Of a DNA stretch of 64,000 bases, positions 25,170-34,517 are shown in pieces. Numbering within the stretch: position 1 is the first letter of the stretch; every line of letters begins with the position of its first letter. Below the pieces are notes generated by a model. It saw nothing but the letters and a program-made list of their open reading frames with translations. It had not been told where the DNA came from and did no database searches. The stretch covers positions 62,001 through 126,000 of the forward strand of contig BQJC01000003.1 of assembly GCA_021604505.1 (NCBI GenBank), in the 5' to 3' direction. The DNA is from Nitrospinaceae bacterium (GTDB taxonomy: Bacteria; Nitrospinota; Nitrospinia; Nitrospinales; VA-1). The translations under genes and the position numbers were made by a program.

Positions 25170-28100
25170 GTTCACGCTGTCGTAGCCCGGAACGACTGAA
25201 AATTTAGTCGCCAGACCGGCTTTTAGTTTACGGGTCAGAAAGTAATCAAAATTGAATCCGCCGTTGGTCGCCCAGCGAACTCCATGGACTTTATCGTCCG
25301 CGCCTCCCAGGCCCAAATCAGCCCGAACTTCGGCATCCTGACCCAGTTTACGTTGATAAAGAATCCTGGCGAAGCCGATCAGCAGTTGATCGGGAGTGTA
25401 ATATTCTCGGGCTTCAAAGTCGGAATCCCTGAAAGAAAGGTCGGCTCCAATTTTCCAGTTTTTTAAACCAGGCAACCGATAGCGTAAACCGGTTCGAATA
25501 TCAAATCCCGCATTGCCGTCGTCATAATCCTGATAGGCCATTCCCATTTTACCGAGAAGAGCCGGGGAAAACCGGGTCTGGTACCCCAGACTGTAGGTTT
25601 TTACCTGAATTCCATTCTCTATGGCCTGGACCGTATCGATGTCCTGTCTGGCCCCATTAAACTGAAACGTGTGAACATTTCTCTGGTATTTTGCCGACAT
25701 CCAATAGTTCTGCGTGTCCTTTCTTTGCGACAGAGTGCGGTGCCGAAGCTTTCCTTCCAACTGCAAAAAATTCCATCCTCTCCAGTGAAGCCCCGCACTG
25801 ACGTGACCTCCGTCAATGTCCGGCCGACCCTTTTCTTTAAAATCTAAAATCCCCCCTTCCAGCGCCAACTCCAGCGGAACCTTCAGGGGAAAGTACACTT
25901 TGGCCGATTGAGAATGATTGCTCCGGTCGTTGGAATCGCGGAAAAAGTTGAAGCGACCCAAAACGCGGGGACGGTTTCTCCAGGCCAGCGCCTCCCGCAA
26001 AGCTTCCACTTTAGGGTTGAGAACAGATTCCTGATCGGGAATGCCGTCCAGAAGATTTTCTGAATCCCAGGTGTTTCCTCCCTGGTAAGAAATATCGGCA
26101 AGATAGAATTGCAATTTATCTTTCAACCGGGGTTCTCGTAAAATCAGACTGGAAAACGTTTTTTCAGCATCCGAGTAATGGCCATTCCAATACTGGGATT
26201 TTGCCATTGCAACCTGAGCCATATGAGAAGGATGCGCTTCTACGAGATGCCGGACCAGTCGATCCCCATCCCAGTCGCGCGGAACGGAAAAACGCCGCAG
26301 TAAAGAAGTGTTGCTATCACCCGGTTTCACCTGGTTGTATCCTGTCGAATCCTGAATAAAACCGAACTTAAAATATTTCTGCAGAAGAGTCCGGTTAACG
26401 GCTCTCGCGGAGTCCGCGTTTCCGTTTCGCGATTGCCCCGCTTCCGAAAAAGGATACGCGTACCCGACCACGCTCAGGCCCGGAATTTCAGTTTTCAGGA
26501 GATTGATATTCCGCTGATAGTCCCCATCCAGGCGAGCATAAAATTCAGTTGCGGTTTCCTGCCGGTTATTTTTGTTCAACCACCGGAAGTTGGTCAGAAA
26601 ATTTCCCTCCCCTCCTTTAGAGTCGATGGCAACCCTATCATGCGCTTCATGCCCGTGAGCCTGAAGATCCCAACGGCCCGACCCTGCGTATTCGCGGAAC
26701 CGGTTCCAATCGGCAAAAAAGGGGGCGCCATCATGAATTCTGGCTGTGGGAACAAACATAGTGGCTTTCATGCCGTATTTTTTTAGTATCGGGTCTCCAA
26801 GTCGAAACGCATCGCGGCGGCCGTCATCAAAGGTGATCAAAATCGGCTTTTCAGGAAGAGGTCGTTTATTATTCAGAGCATCCCCCAACTCAGCCACCGT
26901 GAGAGATGTAAAACCCGCATCGACCAGGGCTTTTAATTGCTCATCAAAGCGCTCGACCCACAAATTGCGGTTCCGGGCATGACCGCTCAGTCCGTGATAC
27001 AGCAAAATGGGGATGTATTTTCCTGGCTCCGCTGGGTTTGCAACGCGCCAATAATACCTTTTCGCGGCATCCAGGTCGTTCATCGCGGTCATGAGATTTC
27101 CCATTTCCAGATTGACTTCATAATCCTTGAAGAATATCTCCTGCTTCGATTGCAAATGACGCATCGCTTCTTCCATACGTCCAAGCGCTTTTAACGAGTG
27201 GAAGGTGCCTATGAACGCCCTTCGGTTATCGGGGTGGATTTTTCCAATATCCTTAAAAACCGCAAGCGCGTCCTCGTACTTGTTATCCTTGACCTGCAAA
27301 TCCCCGATGGATAGCTGAATTCCCACATCGTCCGGGAATTTTTTTTGAGCCTTCTTTAGGAGAGAATCGGCGTCGGCAAGTCGGTCCAGTTCCACATAAA
27401 GTTTTGCCAATAGCAACCAGTCGCCTGCCTGATCTTCATGATTTTTCAATAACGTTTCATACCAGAACACAGCTTGTTCTTGGTCCCGGCGAAACAAGGC
27501 ATCGTCAGCCAGAAATTTAATGATTGGCTTATAAGGGCCATTTTGGCTAATAAAATTTTTGGCCTCCTTGACGGATGTTTCATATTCACCCATCTCGTAG
27601 AGGCACTGAATCCAATAAAAATAGGCCCGTGGAGAATTCGATCCCATGTCCAATACGCTCCGCCACTGAGCCAGTCCCCTTTTAAAGTCCTGGCCCTGCA
27701 TCAACACCTCGCCATAAAAATACTGGATAGGAAGATGGCCGGGAAACTCCCGAACGATACGACTCATTTTTCCTAAAGCCTCTGGATACTGCTTAACCCA
27801 ATACAACGCTTTCACTTCCAATAGTTTTTGATCAGGTTGATTGGGAGCAACCTTCAAACTCCGTTCCAGCACCGACAATGATTTTTCATAATCTCCTTGG
27901 TCCAGATAAAACCGCGCCAGCAAATTATAAGGTTCCGCTTTCCCCGGAAATTGCTTTTGATATCGCTTCCATATTTTTTCGCTTTCCTGCCTTTCTCCCG
28001 CATTCCAGTAAAGCCAACCCAGGTCCCGATAGGCCGCGGAGTTTTTATCATCGTGCGAAAGCGATTTCTCATAATTCAATATTGCGTGCGGAACATTTCC

Positions 28101-29333
28101 GGCTTTCCGCTCACGGGCGCCCATTTTGCTATACAACCTTGCCAAAGCCTTGTTGGTCACTTCCGAGTTTGAGGAATGAGGAAGACGCTGAAGAAAAAAC
28201 TCGAGCCCCTGATCAATAGTTTCATGGCGGATGAACTGGTTCGCCGCCGTCAAAGACCATTCCCGATCGGCTGTGTCTGACCTGAAAGCCTGTCTTAAAG
28301 CCGTCACCGCTCTTGGAACACGCTTTTCTTTCAGCGCCAGTTCAAACAACCGAAAATGTAAATTTTCTCCTGACGAATCCATCCGTGCGGCATTCTGGTA
28401 CCAAACCTCCGCCTCCGACGTCTGACCGGAATGATAGTAGGCACTCGCAATCTGATGGAATAGCTGAAATCCGGTAAACCCCTGATCCACAATTTTTAAC
28501 CAGGCTTTTACCGCTTCATCGTATTTTCCCTGTTTTTCCAGGGCCCATCCCAGGCTATCCAACCGAGTTCTATGGTCCGGCTCCCAGTTCAGAGCTTGTC
28601 TATAAACCGCCTCTGCTTTTTGAAATTGGCCCTGCTGATAAAATTCGTCTCCCTGGCGGGCATAGAGGGAGGATAACCTGACCGCCACCCACTCAAATTT
28701 TGCCTCGTTGGGAAAAGTGGAATACGAATCTAAATAATTTTTTAATAACGAAATCGACAGATCCCGCTGACGCAAGGATTCATAGGCGTCAGCAAGGTGA
28801 GTGAAAGCTTCCCAATGGTCCGGCTGTAATTCTAAAACACTTTTGAAAAGATCCCTGGCGCGACCCGTTCGTCCCATTTTTTGGAGGGCTTTTCCCAAAC
28901 GAAAGCGAACGAGAGTTTGAGCGGGTTCCAGTCTCAGGCTTTCGTTCAGGTGCCGGATGGCGCGGCGCCATTGATTTTCTTCCATCAGCAAAAACCCAAC
29001 GGCGTTTCTGATTTTCCGATTTTCCGGATCGACTTTGAGGATGGTCTCCCAGGTTCGAAGCGCTTCCTGCATTTGTCCAGATTTATAATAAGCCCAACCC
29101 AGATTTTCCCAGGCCTTCATGTGTGCCGGGTCAAGAGTTGTTGCTTTTTTAAACGCGGTTAACGCTTCCTCATATCGACCTTCTTTGAAATATTGGGTTC
29201 CCTGATCCAGAGCCTCCTGTCCGGGGCTCCTGGCAAAAGCCAGGGGTTGAACCCAAGCCAGCTTCAAAACGCAAAGAGTGACAAAACAAGAAAAAATCCT
29301 TACGTTTAAAAAACCGAATTTAGATAAAATCAC
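25140..29333 (-). CDS. TPR - polysaccharide deacetylase - outer-membrane beta-barrel fusion exporter
   Basis: A 1397-aa protein that joins what are usually separate parts of a PNAG-type system. Signal peptide about 1-34; tandem TPR units about 35-770 (first: YFKEGRYEEALTAFKKATTLDP); a CE4/NodB-type deacetylase about 774-1015 with PILLYHGLS, metal-binding TFDDG (834-838) and LQAHGHEAHD (about 889-898); two more TPR-like helices; then a beta-rich C-terminus about 1125-1397 ending in VLGYRF, with the terminal Phe typical of outer-membrane barrels. So PgaA-like (TPR plus barrel) and PgaB-like (deacetylase) functions are in one chain. The start is GTG with weak ribosome site; it lies 23 bases after the pseudo-deacetylase gene. 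Confidence 0.85.
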   Translation of the reverse strand: MILSKFGFLNVRIFSCFVTLCVLKLAWVQPLAFARSPGQEALDQGTQYFKEGRYEEALTAFKKATTLDPAHMKAWENLGWAYYKSGQMQEALRTWETILKVDPENRKIRNAVGFLLMEENQWRRAIRHLNESLRLEPAQTLVRFRLGKALQKMGRTGRARDLFKSVLELQPDHWEAFTHLADAYESLRQRDLSISLLKNYLDSYSTFPNEAKFEWVAVRLSSLYARQGDEFYQQGQFQKAEAVYRQALNWEPDHRTRLDSLGWALEKQGKYDEAVKAWLKIVDQGFTGFQLFHQIASAYYHSGQTSEAEVWYQNAARMDSSGENLHFRLFELALKEKRVPRAVTALRQAFRSDTADREWSLTAANQFIRHETIDQGLEFFLQRLPHSSNSEVTNKALARLYSKMGARERKAGNVPHAILNYEKSLSHDDKNSAAYRDLGWLYWNAGERQESEKIWKRYQKQFPGKAEPYNLLARFYLDQGDYEKSLSVLERSLKVAPNQPDQKLLEVKALYWVKQYPEALGKMSRIVREFPGHLPIQYFYGEVLMQGQDFKRGLAQWRSVLDMGSNSPRAYFYWIQCLYEMGEYETSVKEAKNFISQNGPYKPIIKFLADDALFRRDQEQAVFWYETLLKNHEDQAGDWLLLAKLYVELDRLADADSLLKKAQKKFPDDVGIQLSIGDLQVKDNKYEDALAVFKDIGKIHPDNRRAFIGTFHSLKALGRMEEAMRHLQSKQEIFFKDYEVNLEMGNLMTAMNDLDAAKRYYWRVANPAEPGKYIPILLYHGLSGHARNRNLWVERFDEQLKALVDAGFTSLTVAELGDALNNKRPLPEKPILITFDDGRRDAFRLGDPILKKYGMKATMFVPTARIHDGAPFFADWNRFREYAGSGRWDLQAHGHEAHDRVAIDSKGGEGNFLTNFRWLNKNNRQETATEFYARLDGDYQRNINLLKTEIPGLSVVGYAYPFSEAGQSRNGNADSARAVNRTLLQKYFKFGFIQDSTGYNQVKPGDSNTSLLRRFSVPRDWDGDRLVRHLVEAHPSHMAQVAMAKSQYWNGHYSDAEKTFSSLILREPRLKDKLQFYLADISYQGGNTWDSENLLDGIPDQESVLNPKVEALREALAWRNRPRVLGRFNFFRDSNDRSNHSQSAKVYFPLKVPLELALEGGILDFKEKGRPDIDGGHVSAGLHWRGWNFLQLEGKLRHRTLSQRKDTQNYWMSAKYQRNVHTFQFNGARQDIDTVQAIENGIQVKTYSLGYQTRFSPALLGKMGMAYQDYDDGNAGFDIRTGLRYRLPGLKNWKIGADLSFRDSDFEAREYYTPDQLLIGFARILYQRKLGQDAEVRADLGLGGADDKVHGVRWATNGGFNFDYFLTRKLKAGLATKFSVVPGYDSVNLQAVLGYRF

Positions 29334-29356
29334 AACGGATTGTCAGACGCTTCCGC

Positions 29357-31369
29357 TTAGATCCACCCGGACTCTGGCATGCGCTCTTTCAAAAGTTGGT
29401 GTGACTTGATGGGCTGGTGAATGTCCGGCCTGCCTTCGGTCGTGATAAGTAGCCGGCAGTCCATTTTGTCCAGCTTCGCCTCAAAAGCTGAAAAGCTGGG
29501 GAACCATTCCGAGTTCGCCCTCATTTCCCATTGACTCAAGTCCAGATGCACATGAGTCCAGCGATTGTGTTCCACCAATGTCTGAATTGCAGACATCCAC
29601 AAGGTAATCACCTCTTCACGCTGGCCCGTCTCTGCACCTTCATTTTCCGAATCTGGGTTAAATTTTTTCCCCGGCAAAAGCTTTACAGTTGGAATAAAAT
29701 CCCAACCATATCGGTGGGAAATGATTTGAAACAGGTCTCTATCGAAAGGAACCATAAGGAACTGGTCTCCTTGAACCAGATGAGTGACCGTTGTCACTCC
29801 TGAGACCTTTTCAGAAAGCTTGATCAGGTTTTGAATGTCATTTTCTTCCGGATATTTTTCCAACCAACGTATGTCATGCGGAAAAAATGAGACTTCAGCA
29901 TCCGACAACCCCAGCGCACCTTGTCCATCCTTTGACCAGACCCGAATCTCAATATCCCCATTCAGCCTGCCTTGCAAATAAACAGGTAATTCCCAAAGAG
30001 GTTTCCCTTCCCAATTGACGATGACTCCCTTTCCCCTTTTGATCAGCCGCAAATGATGCCAAATACCGAATGGGATTCCCGGTCCGGTACTGGCAAGATT
30101 TTCGTAACGGTTGTTGTCCATTCGATACTGTAAATGGATGTTATCTTCATTACCTCCCAACCGCCATTCATCCCCTTGCCTGCGGGAATTTTGACGAACC
30201 CAGAATTCACCGCGGTCTAAACGGATGTTTGCATTCAAGGTCCAGTTGTCCGCTTGACTTCTTCCTGGCTTGAAGATCACGGTTCCGGGAGACCCTCGAA
30301 GATGGGCTTCCGGTTTTGTACCGGGATCATGAACCAGGCTCAGTTCTTGCCCTGATAACTTAATGGAGTGGCCCGAGGTATCCACCCGTTCGCCTTTTCC
30401 GGTAAACCACACAGAGTCTTCCTGGGTGGCTTTCTGTTTTAGAACCGCTGTCGTCTGAATGGCTTTATTTGTCAAGGCAAGCAACGTCTCTGGTTGCCAG
30501 CCGGGTTGAACCCTGAGCCGCCTCAGCCGGAACGGATCGGATCTAATGTCATTGACCCCGACAAAACTATCCACGAATCCCAATTGAAAAAATTGTTTCA
30601 AAGCTTGATCATTTTGTTTTGAAAGTTCACGGTAAAGAGAAGAATAAGCCAGGATTTTATATCCAGATATATTTTCCGCGATCATGTCGCGACTGATCTT
30701 ATAATCCTGAAGAACCCTTGCGGAATATTCGTGGTCACTTTCCTCCCTTCCCCCTTCTTCAATCCAGGCCTTGTGAGTGAGATATCGGCCCACGACTTGG
30801 TTTTCAGCGTCCGTCATCACTTCACGACTGCGATGCCCCGCGGAAACAATGCTCCAAATCCCGCTATCGACCATCCGCCGCAATCGATCCCAGTAAAGAA
30901 AAAAGGTCTCCCGCTGATCGATCGCATCGGTGATCAGAGCAACCGTCGCAGGCCATTTAATTTCTCGAAGAACAGGATCAACCACCGAAAAGGTCTCCAG
31001 GTATCCATTGGCAAAAATCAGCAGAAGCGATTTCTCCGGCAACTTGCCATCTTTGTAATAAAAGTTAAAAACATCATTTACGGAAACCGCTTCAAATCCA
31101 CTCTGAGCGAGGGCCGTTAGCTGATGACGCAACTGCTCCTGATGAACAGGGTCTTCGTTTTCCCCCCAAACCACCCGGTCAAATTCCAGAACCGTTAAAG
31201 TTGCCTGACTGGACACGGGTCCCTTCCAGGAGCGGAGTTCAACAGGATCGACTTCCCTAATGCTTTCCGTTGCCCAAAAGAAAATCAGCGCAAACAGAAT
31301 CAGAGCGCCCCACGCAAATTTATCTCTTTTAAAAGTTTTAGAAGCATAGGCCGTTTTTTGATCGCTCAT
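29357..31369 (-). CDS. Membrane-anchored pseudo-deacetylase with concanavalin-like domain
   Basis: Protein of 670 aa in the polysaccharide operon. One membrane helix (about 18-36) anchors it in the inner membrane with the rest in the periplasm. Residues about 55-300 follow the NodB-homology fold (LTVLEFDRVVW, VNDVFNFYYKDGKLPEKSLLLIF, WPATVALITD), but the catalytic TFDDG is IFANG (119-122) and the metal histidines are reduced to GHRSRE (178-183), so it should be inactive. About 340-505 is a beta-sandwich of LamG/laminarin-like style (WHHLRLIKRGKGVIVNWEGKPLWE). The C-terminal 160 residues recall the barrel-like C-terminal half of PgaB (VHLDLSQWE). It starts 3 bases after the synthase. Likely a polymer-binding chaperone. 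Confidence 0.72.
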   Translation of the reverse strand: MSDQKTAYASKTFKRDKFAWGALILFALIFFWATESIREVDPVELRSWKGPVSSQATLTVLEFDRVVWGENEDPVHQEQLRHQLTALAQSGFEAVSVNDVFNFYYKDGKLPEKSLLLIFANGYLETFSVVDPVLREIKWPATVALITDAIDQRETFFLYWDRLRRMVDSGIWSIVSAGHRSREVMTDAENQVVGRYLTHKAWIEEGGREESDHEYSARVLQDYKISRDMIAENISGYKILAYSSLYRELSKQNDQALKQFFQLGFVDSFVGVNDIRSDPFRLRRLRVQPGWQPETLLALTNKAIQTTAVLKQKATQEDSVWFTGKGERVDTSGHSIKLSGQELSLVHDPGTKPEAHLRGSPGTVIFKPGRSQADNWTLNANIRLDRGEFWVRQNSRRQGDEWRLGGNEDNIHLQYRMDNNRYENLASTGPGIPFGIWHHLRLIKRGKGVIVNWEGKPLWELPVYLQGRLNGDIEIRVWSKDGQGALGLSDAEVSFFPHDIRWLEKYPEENDIQNLIKLSEKVSGVTTVTHLVQGDQFLMVPFDRDLFQIISHRYGWDFIPTVKLLPGKKFNPDSENEGAETGQREEVITLWMSAIQTLVEHNRWTHVHLDLSQWEMRANSEWFPSFSAFEAKLDKMDCRLLITTEGRPDIHQPIKSHQLLKERMPESGWI

Positions 31370-31372
31370 GAT

Positions 31373-33016
31373 TTATCGCGTCCCCCAATGGTTTTGCCGA
31401 ACGGTAAATAAGGCGTAATAAGTTTGCCAGACCAGAACCAGCATGTAGAAAAACGAAAACGATATTCCGTAGACCCACAAACGGGTGCGAAAAAAAGCCA
31501 GGTAAACCAGACTGTAAAGGCCCGCCATTAAAACGGCCCCATAGATATAGAGATAGGAAAACGGCCAGAACCCCAAAAGCGGAAGGACAACGGCATTCAA
31601 CACAATGAAGGGAGCGATGACCGGAAACAACACCCCCGAATAATAGAAAAAAGCCGCCACGGGATGCCGCTTCCACATGAAGAAGCAAGCCAGAAAACTT
31701 TCCCGAATCCAGGATTTTTTCCAGCGAAGCTGTTGCCGAAAAAATATTCCATATTTTTCCGGAACGATCGTGGTGCACACCGCCTCGGCATGGTAGATCA
31801 CCCGGTATTTTCTGAGCATGAAATTGGTCAAACTGCGGTCATCCCCAAAGGTGGCTTGAATGCCAAGAAACTTCTGATTCAGCCACACATCGAGGATGTC
31901 CATCACGTATTTGCGCCTGTAAGCGGCGAAACATCCCGAACAACAGGACACAGTTGAAAAAAGCGATTCCGCCGCTTTGATCACCCGGAAAGCGACAAAA
32001 TACCGGACATCCTGCATCTTGGTCAGGGCATTGACTTTTGCATTGGCCACATTGGCGTGCCCGCACACGGCACCGACATCGCTGTCATAAAACCCCTGCA
32101 CAATTTTGTACAGGCCGTCTGGCCGGATGAAGCTGTCCGAATCGATGTATACAAGAATCTCACCCTTCGCCATGCGGGCTCCGATGGCCATGCCATGCCG
32201 TTTTCCCCGGTTCTCTTCAAAATTCACCACCCTTAACGAGGAATGATCCTCAGCCGACCGTTGCATTTCCTTTAAAGTACCGTCGGTGGACCCGTCATTC
32301 ACTGCGATCACTTCAAAACGGTCCTTGGGGTAATCCGACCGGTACACGCAGTCAATCGTACGGCGGATAGAGTCTTCTTCATTTTTACAGGCGATCACCA
32401 CGGTGACCGTAGGAAAGTGATCTCTGTCTTCAGGCGGTTTGTAAAATGCGGAAAATAAAAATCTGGAAAGGATGTAGATGGAGATAATTATGCTGTAGGC
32501 ATTGAAAACGGGTTGATACCAAAAATAAAAAACATTAAACCATTTCAAATACAAAACATTAAGAGTGCCTAGAACAAGAAGGAGAGTCACCAGCTTGGGA
32601 AGAAACTTAAAAAACCGGTATTTTAAAATTCCCTTTTTATCGTTGGCAAACTCAAGTCCGTAGGTGTACTTTGGCGTAGCAGACTCTTTTCCCGATTCCT
32701 GATTTTCAACGGTTTCCCAAACCACTTTAGCCTTGTCATTCCAGGCGGATTGAAGAAGCGAGCCGGAACCATTTTTCTTAACGGAGTCGTCATAGGTAAG
32801 GGGGTGAATCCATGCCCCCTTTTTAAGCGGATGCGGCGTGGAAATTCGGGCTCCCCCAAAACCAATATCAAGCAAATCGGCTCGCAGTTTTGTTTCTTTG
32901 CAAAACGGCTTGAGATCGGAAAAAAAGAAACCCGCCTTTAAAGGCTTGCGTCTGAAATTCCTCTCTTCCTGTTTGCGGCGCGAAGCCCAGGGAAAATCTC
33001 CCTTTTTTTGCGGCAT
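31373..33016 (-). CDS. PilZ - GT2 polysaccharide synthase (NodC/hyaluronan synthase type)
   Basis: Inner-membrane synthase of 547 aa, first gene of the operon. The N-terminal cytoplasmic part is PilZ-like, with RNFRR (RxxxR, about residues 19-23) and LLDIGFGGARI, where the usual Ser of D/NxSxxG is Gly. Then two membrane helices (about 140-195), a GT2 domain with VVIACKNEEDSI, NDGSTDGT, DSD (about 292-294), GDDRSLTN (about 391-398) and QQLRW (about 428-432), and four or five C-terminal helices. The GDDR...QQLRW pair resembles NodC and class I hyaluronan synthases more than PgaC (EDI...QRLRW). The product is thus probably a beta-linked GlcNAc-containing chain, made when c-di-GMP is high. ATG at 33016 with GAGGAT upstream. 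Confidence 0.83.
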   Translation of the reverse strand: MPQKKGDFPWASRRKQEERNFRRKPLKAGFFFSDLKPFCKETKLRADLLDIGFGGARISTPHPLKKGAWIHPLTYDDSVKKNGSGSLLQSAWNDKAKVVWETVENQESGKESATPKYTYGLEFANDKKGILKYRFFKFLPKLVTLLLVLGTLNVLYLKWFNVFYFWYQPVFNAYSIIISIYILSRFLFSAFYKPPEDRDHFPTVTVVIACKNEEDSIRRTIDCVYRSDYPKDRFEVIAVNDGSTDGTLKEMQRSAEDHSSLRVVNFEENRGKRHGMAIGARMAKGEILVYIDSDSFIRPDGLYKIVQGFYDSDVGAVCGHANVANAKVNALTKMQDVRYFVAFRVIKAAESLFSTVSCCSGCFAAYRRKYVMDILDVWLNQKFLGIQATFGDDRSLTNFMLRKYRVIYHAEAVCTTIVPEKYGIFFRQQLRWKKSWIRESFLACFFMWKRHPVAAFFYYSGVLFPVIAPFIVLNAVVLPLLGFWPFSYLYIYGAVLMAGLYSLVYLAFFRTRLWVYGISFSFFYMLVLVWQTYYALFTVRQNHWGTR

Positions 33017-33377
33017 CAAATCCTCGTGAGCGAATTGATCGAACCACCAATTGAATTTTTTGATGTGGTTTCTTACGAGGAAGCGTTACGCAATATCCGT
33101 TCCAAAATGAACTTTTATCGGAACAAGATAAAAAATCTAAAAAACTTTAAAGAGCCAGGAAATTTTATCTAAGGGTTTTATAGCGTTCCCATAAAAAGTG
33201 GAATTCTCGAACGTCAAAATTTTCCAATACATGTGAACCTTTGACGCAGGCTGGGATTTTCATGACAAGAGAAATCTTTGCGGCAGGCAACGGACCGTTT
33301 GTTTGCAATGAATCTCAAAACGTCTTCATACTTTGTTGCTGAAGGGATGAGTTAATATGCGGTGGGAGATTAAAAAC
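33017..33377. other. Upstream spacer of the polysaccharide operon
   Basis: About 360 AT-rich bases between the PilZ-synthase start and the end of the Sel1 gene. Must contain the operon promoter, but I cannot pick a convincing -35/-10 pair. A 48-codon frame on the plus strand (GTG at 33026 to 33172) exists; it is unsupported. Confidence 0.4.
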
Positions 33378-34517
33378 CTATCGCCTGCTCTTTTGCGGCT
33401 TCCATTCTGCCGCCCATTTCTGCGCCTCTGAAATTTGCTTGGGCGTCATGTGCTCTTCGGCCAAGCCCCTGTAACGAACAGCGTCTTTGTAGCCCGTAAC
33501 CCCCGCGAGGTTGAACCACATATGGGCCTGGACATAGTCCTGAGCGGCTCCCTGTCCCTTAAGATAACTCCATCCAAGATTGAATTGGGCTTGAGGCAAC
33601 CCCTGTTCCGCCGCCCGCCGGTACCATTTCAGAGCTTCGCTATAATCCTGAGGAACCCCTCGTCCATTGTCGTACATCCACCCGAGGCGCAGTTGAGCGT
33701 CAGCCTCGCCCTGAGCCGCGGCCATTCCATACCACTTGAAAGCCTTTTTATAATCCTTTGAAACCCCCCGTCCGTTGCGGTACATGCACCCAAGGTTTGC
33801 CTGAGCCCGTCCCAGCCCCTGGTTCGCCGCCAGCCGGTACCATTTCAATGCTTCCCTGAAATCCTGCGAAACACCAAGGCCCTTGCGGTACATCCAACCC
33901 AGATTAAATTGAGCTTCCACCTGCCCCTGTTCTGCCGCCAGCCGGTACCACTTGAGAGCTTCTCCGTAATCTTGTGAAACCCCAAGTCCATTCCGGTACA
34001 TCCAGCCCAGGTTGGATTGAGCTTCGGCCAAACCCTGTTCCGCTGCCAACCGGTACCACTTCAGAGCTTTCTCAAAATCCTGAACAGCTCCCTGTCCACT
34101 GGAAAAAATCAGCCCCAGGTTAAATTGGGCCAGGGCTTTTCCCTGTTCGGCCAGAGCCTTAAACTTTTCAATTGCAGTTTGAAAATCTCCCTGGACGTAA
34201 GCTTTAACGCCCATTTGGAAATCCGCTTCAGCATTGACATTGGCAAGTTTCGCCACGCCCTGGAGGGAAGTTTTAGGGTCTTTATTGAAATGGGTTGCTA
34301 AACCAATTTGGAAGTCGGCCTCTTCATCTGCAAAGGTCACTATTGGGGTTAAAAGGAAAAGGAAGACCAGCGCTTTACAAATACTATTTTTAACTAAAGG
34401 GGGGGATGGGGAAATACCGGTGACGTCGAAACCGATATCCGGCGGGTTTTGCGATAAGCCCCTCTCTGCCCATATAAAACAAGAGGGACGAAAAATATCT
34501 CCCCTGTTTTGAAACAT
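33378..34517 (-). CDS. Sel1-repeat protein
   Basis: Protein of 379 aa with one TPR-like unit (GVKAYVQGDFQTAIEKFKALAEQG) followed by six Sel1-like repeats of 36 residues, each of the form AQxNLGWMYRxGxGVxQDYxEALKWYRLAAEQG. The repeat is also obvious in the DNA, with a 108-base period. An internal hydrophobic stretch (ALVFLFLLTPIVTFA, about 49-63) looks like a signal peptide, but no ATG/GTG/TTG stands directly before it; the ATG at 34517 has AAGAGG upstream and adds about 43 residues. A C7 tract (minus strand) lies just before the hydrophobic stretch, so slippage or a sequencing error there could restore a shorter start. Sel1 proteins usually scaffold protein contacts in the periplasm. Confidence 0.85.
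   Translation of the reverse strand: MFQNRGDIFRPSCFIWAERGLSQNPPDIGFDVTGISPSPPLVKNSICKALVFLFLLTPIVTFADEEADFQIGLATHFNKDPKTSLQGVAKLANVNAEADFQMGVKAYVQGDFQTAIEKFKALAEQGKALAQFNLGLIFSSGQGAVQDFEKALKWYRLAAEQGLAEAQSNLGWMYRNGLGVSQDYGEALKWYRLAAEQGQVEAQFNLGWMYRKGLGVSQDFREALKWYRLAANQGLGRAQANLGCMYRNGRGVSKDYKKAFKWYGMAAAQGEADAQLRLGWMYDNGRGVPQDYSEALKWYRRAAEQGLPQAQFNLGWSYLKGQGAAQDYVQAHMWFNLAGVTGYKDAVRYRGLAEEHMTPKQISEAQKWAAEWKPQKSRR

Noticed and set aside
33026-33172. 48-codon frame starting at GTG
   Set aside because: No ribosome site, no family match, and such length is expected by chance in AT-rich DNA.
33558-34100. Regular 108-base direct repeats, possibly a CRISPR-like array
   Set aside because: The repeats encode Sel1 units in frame, have no spacers and lie inside one gene.
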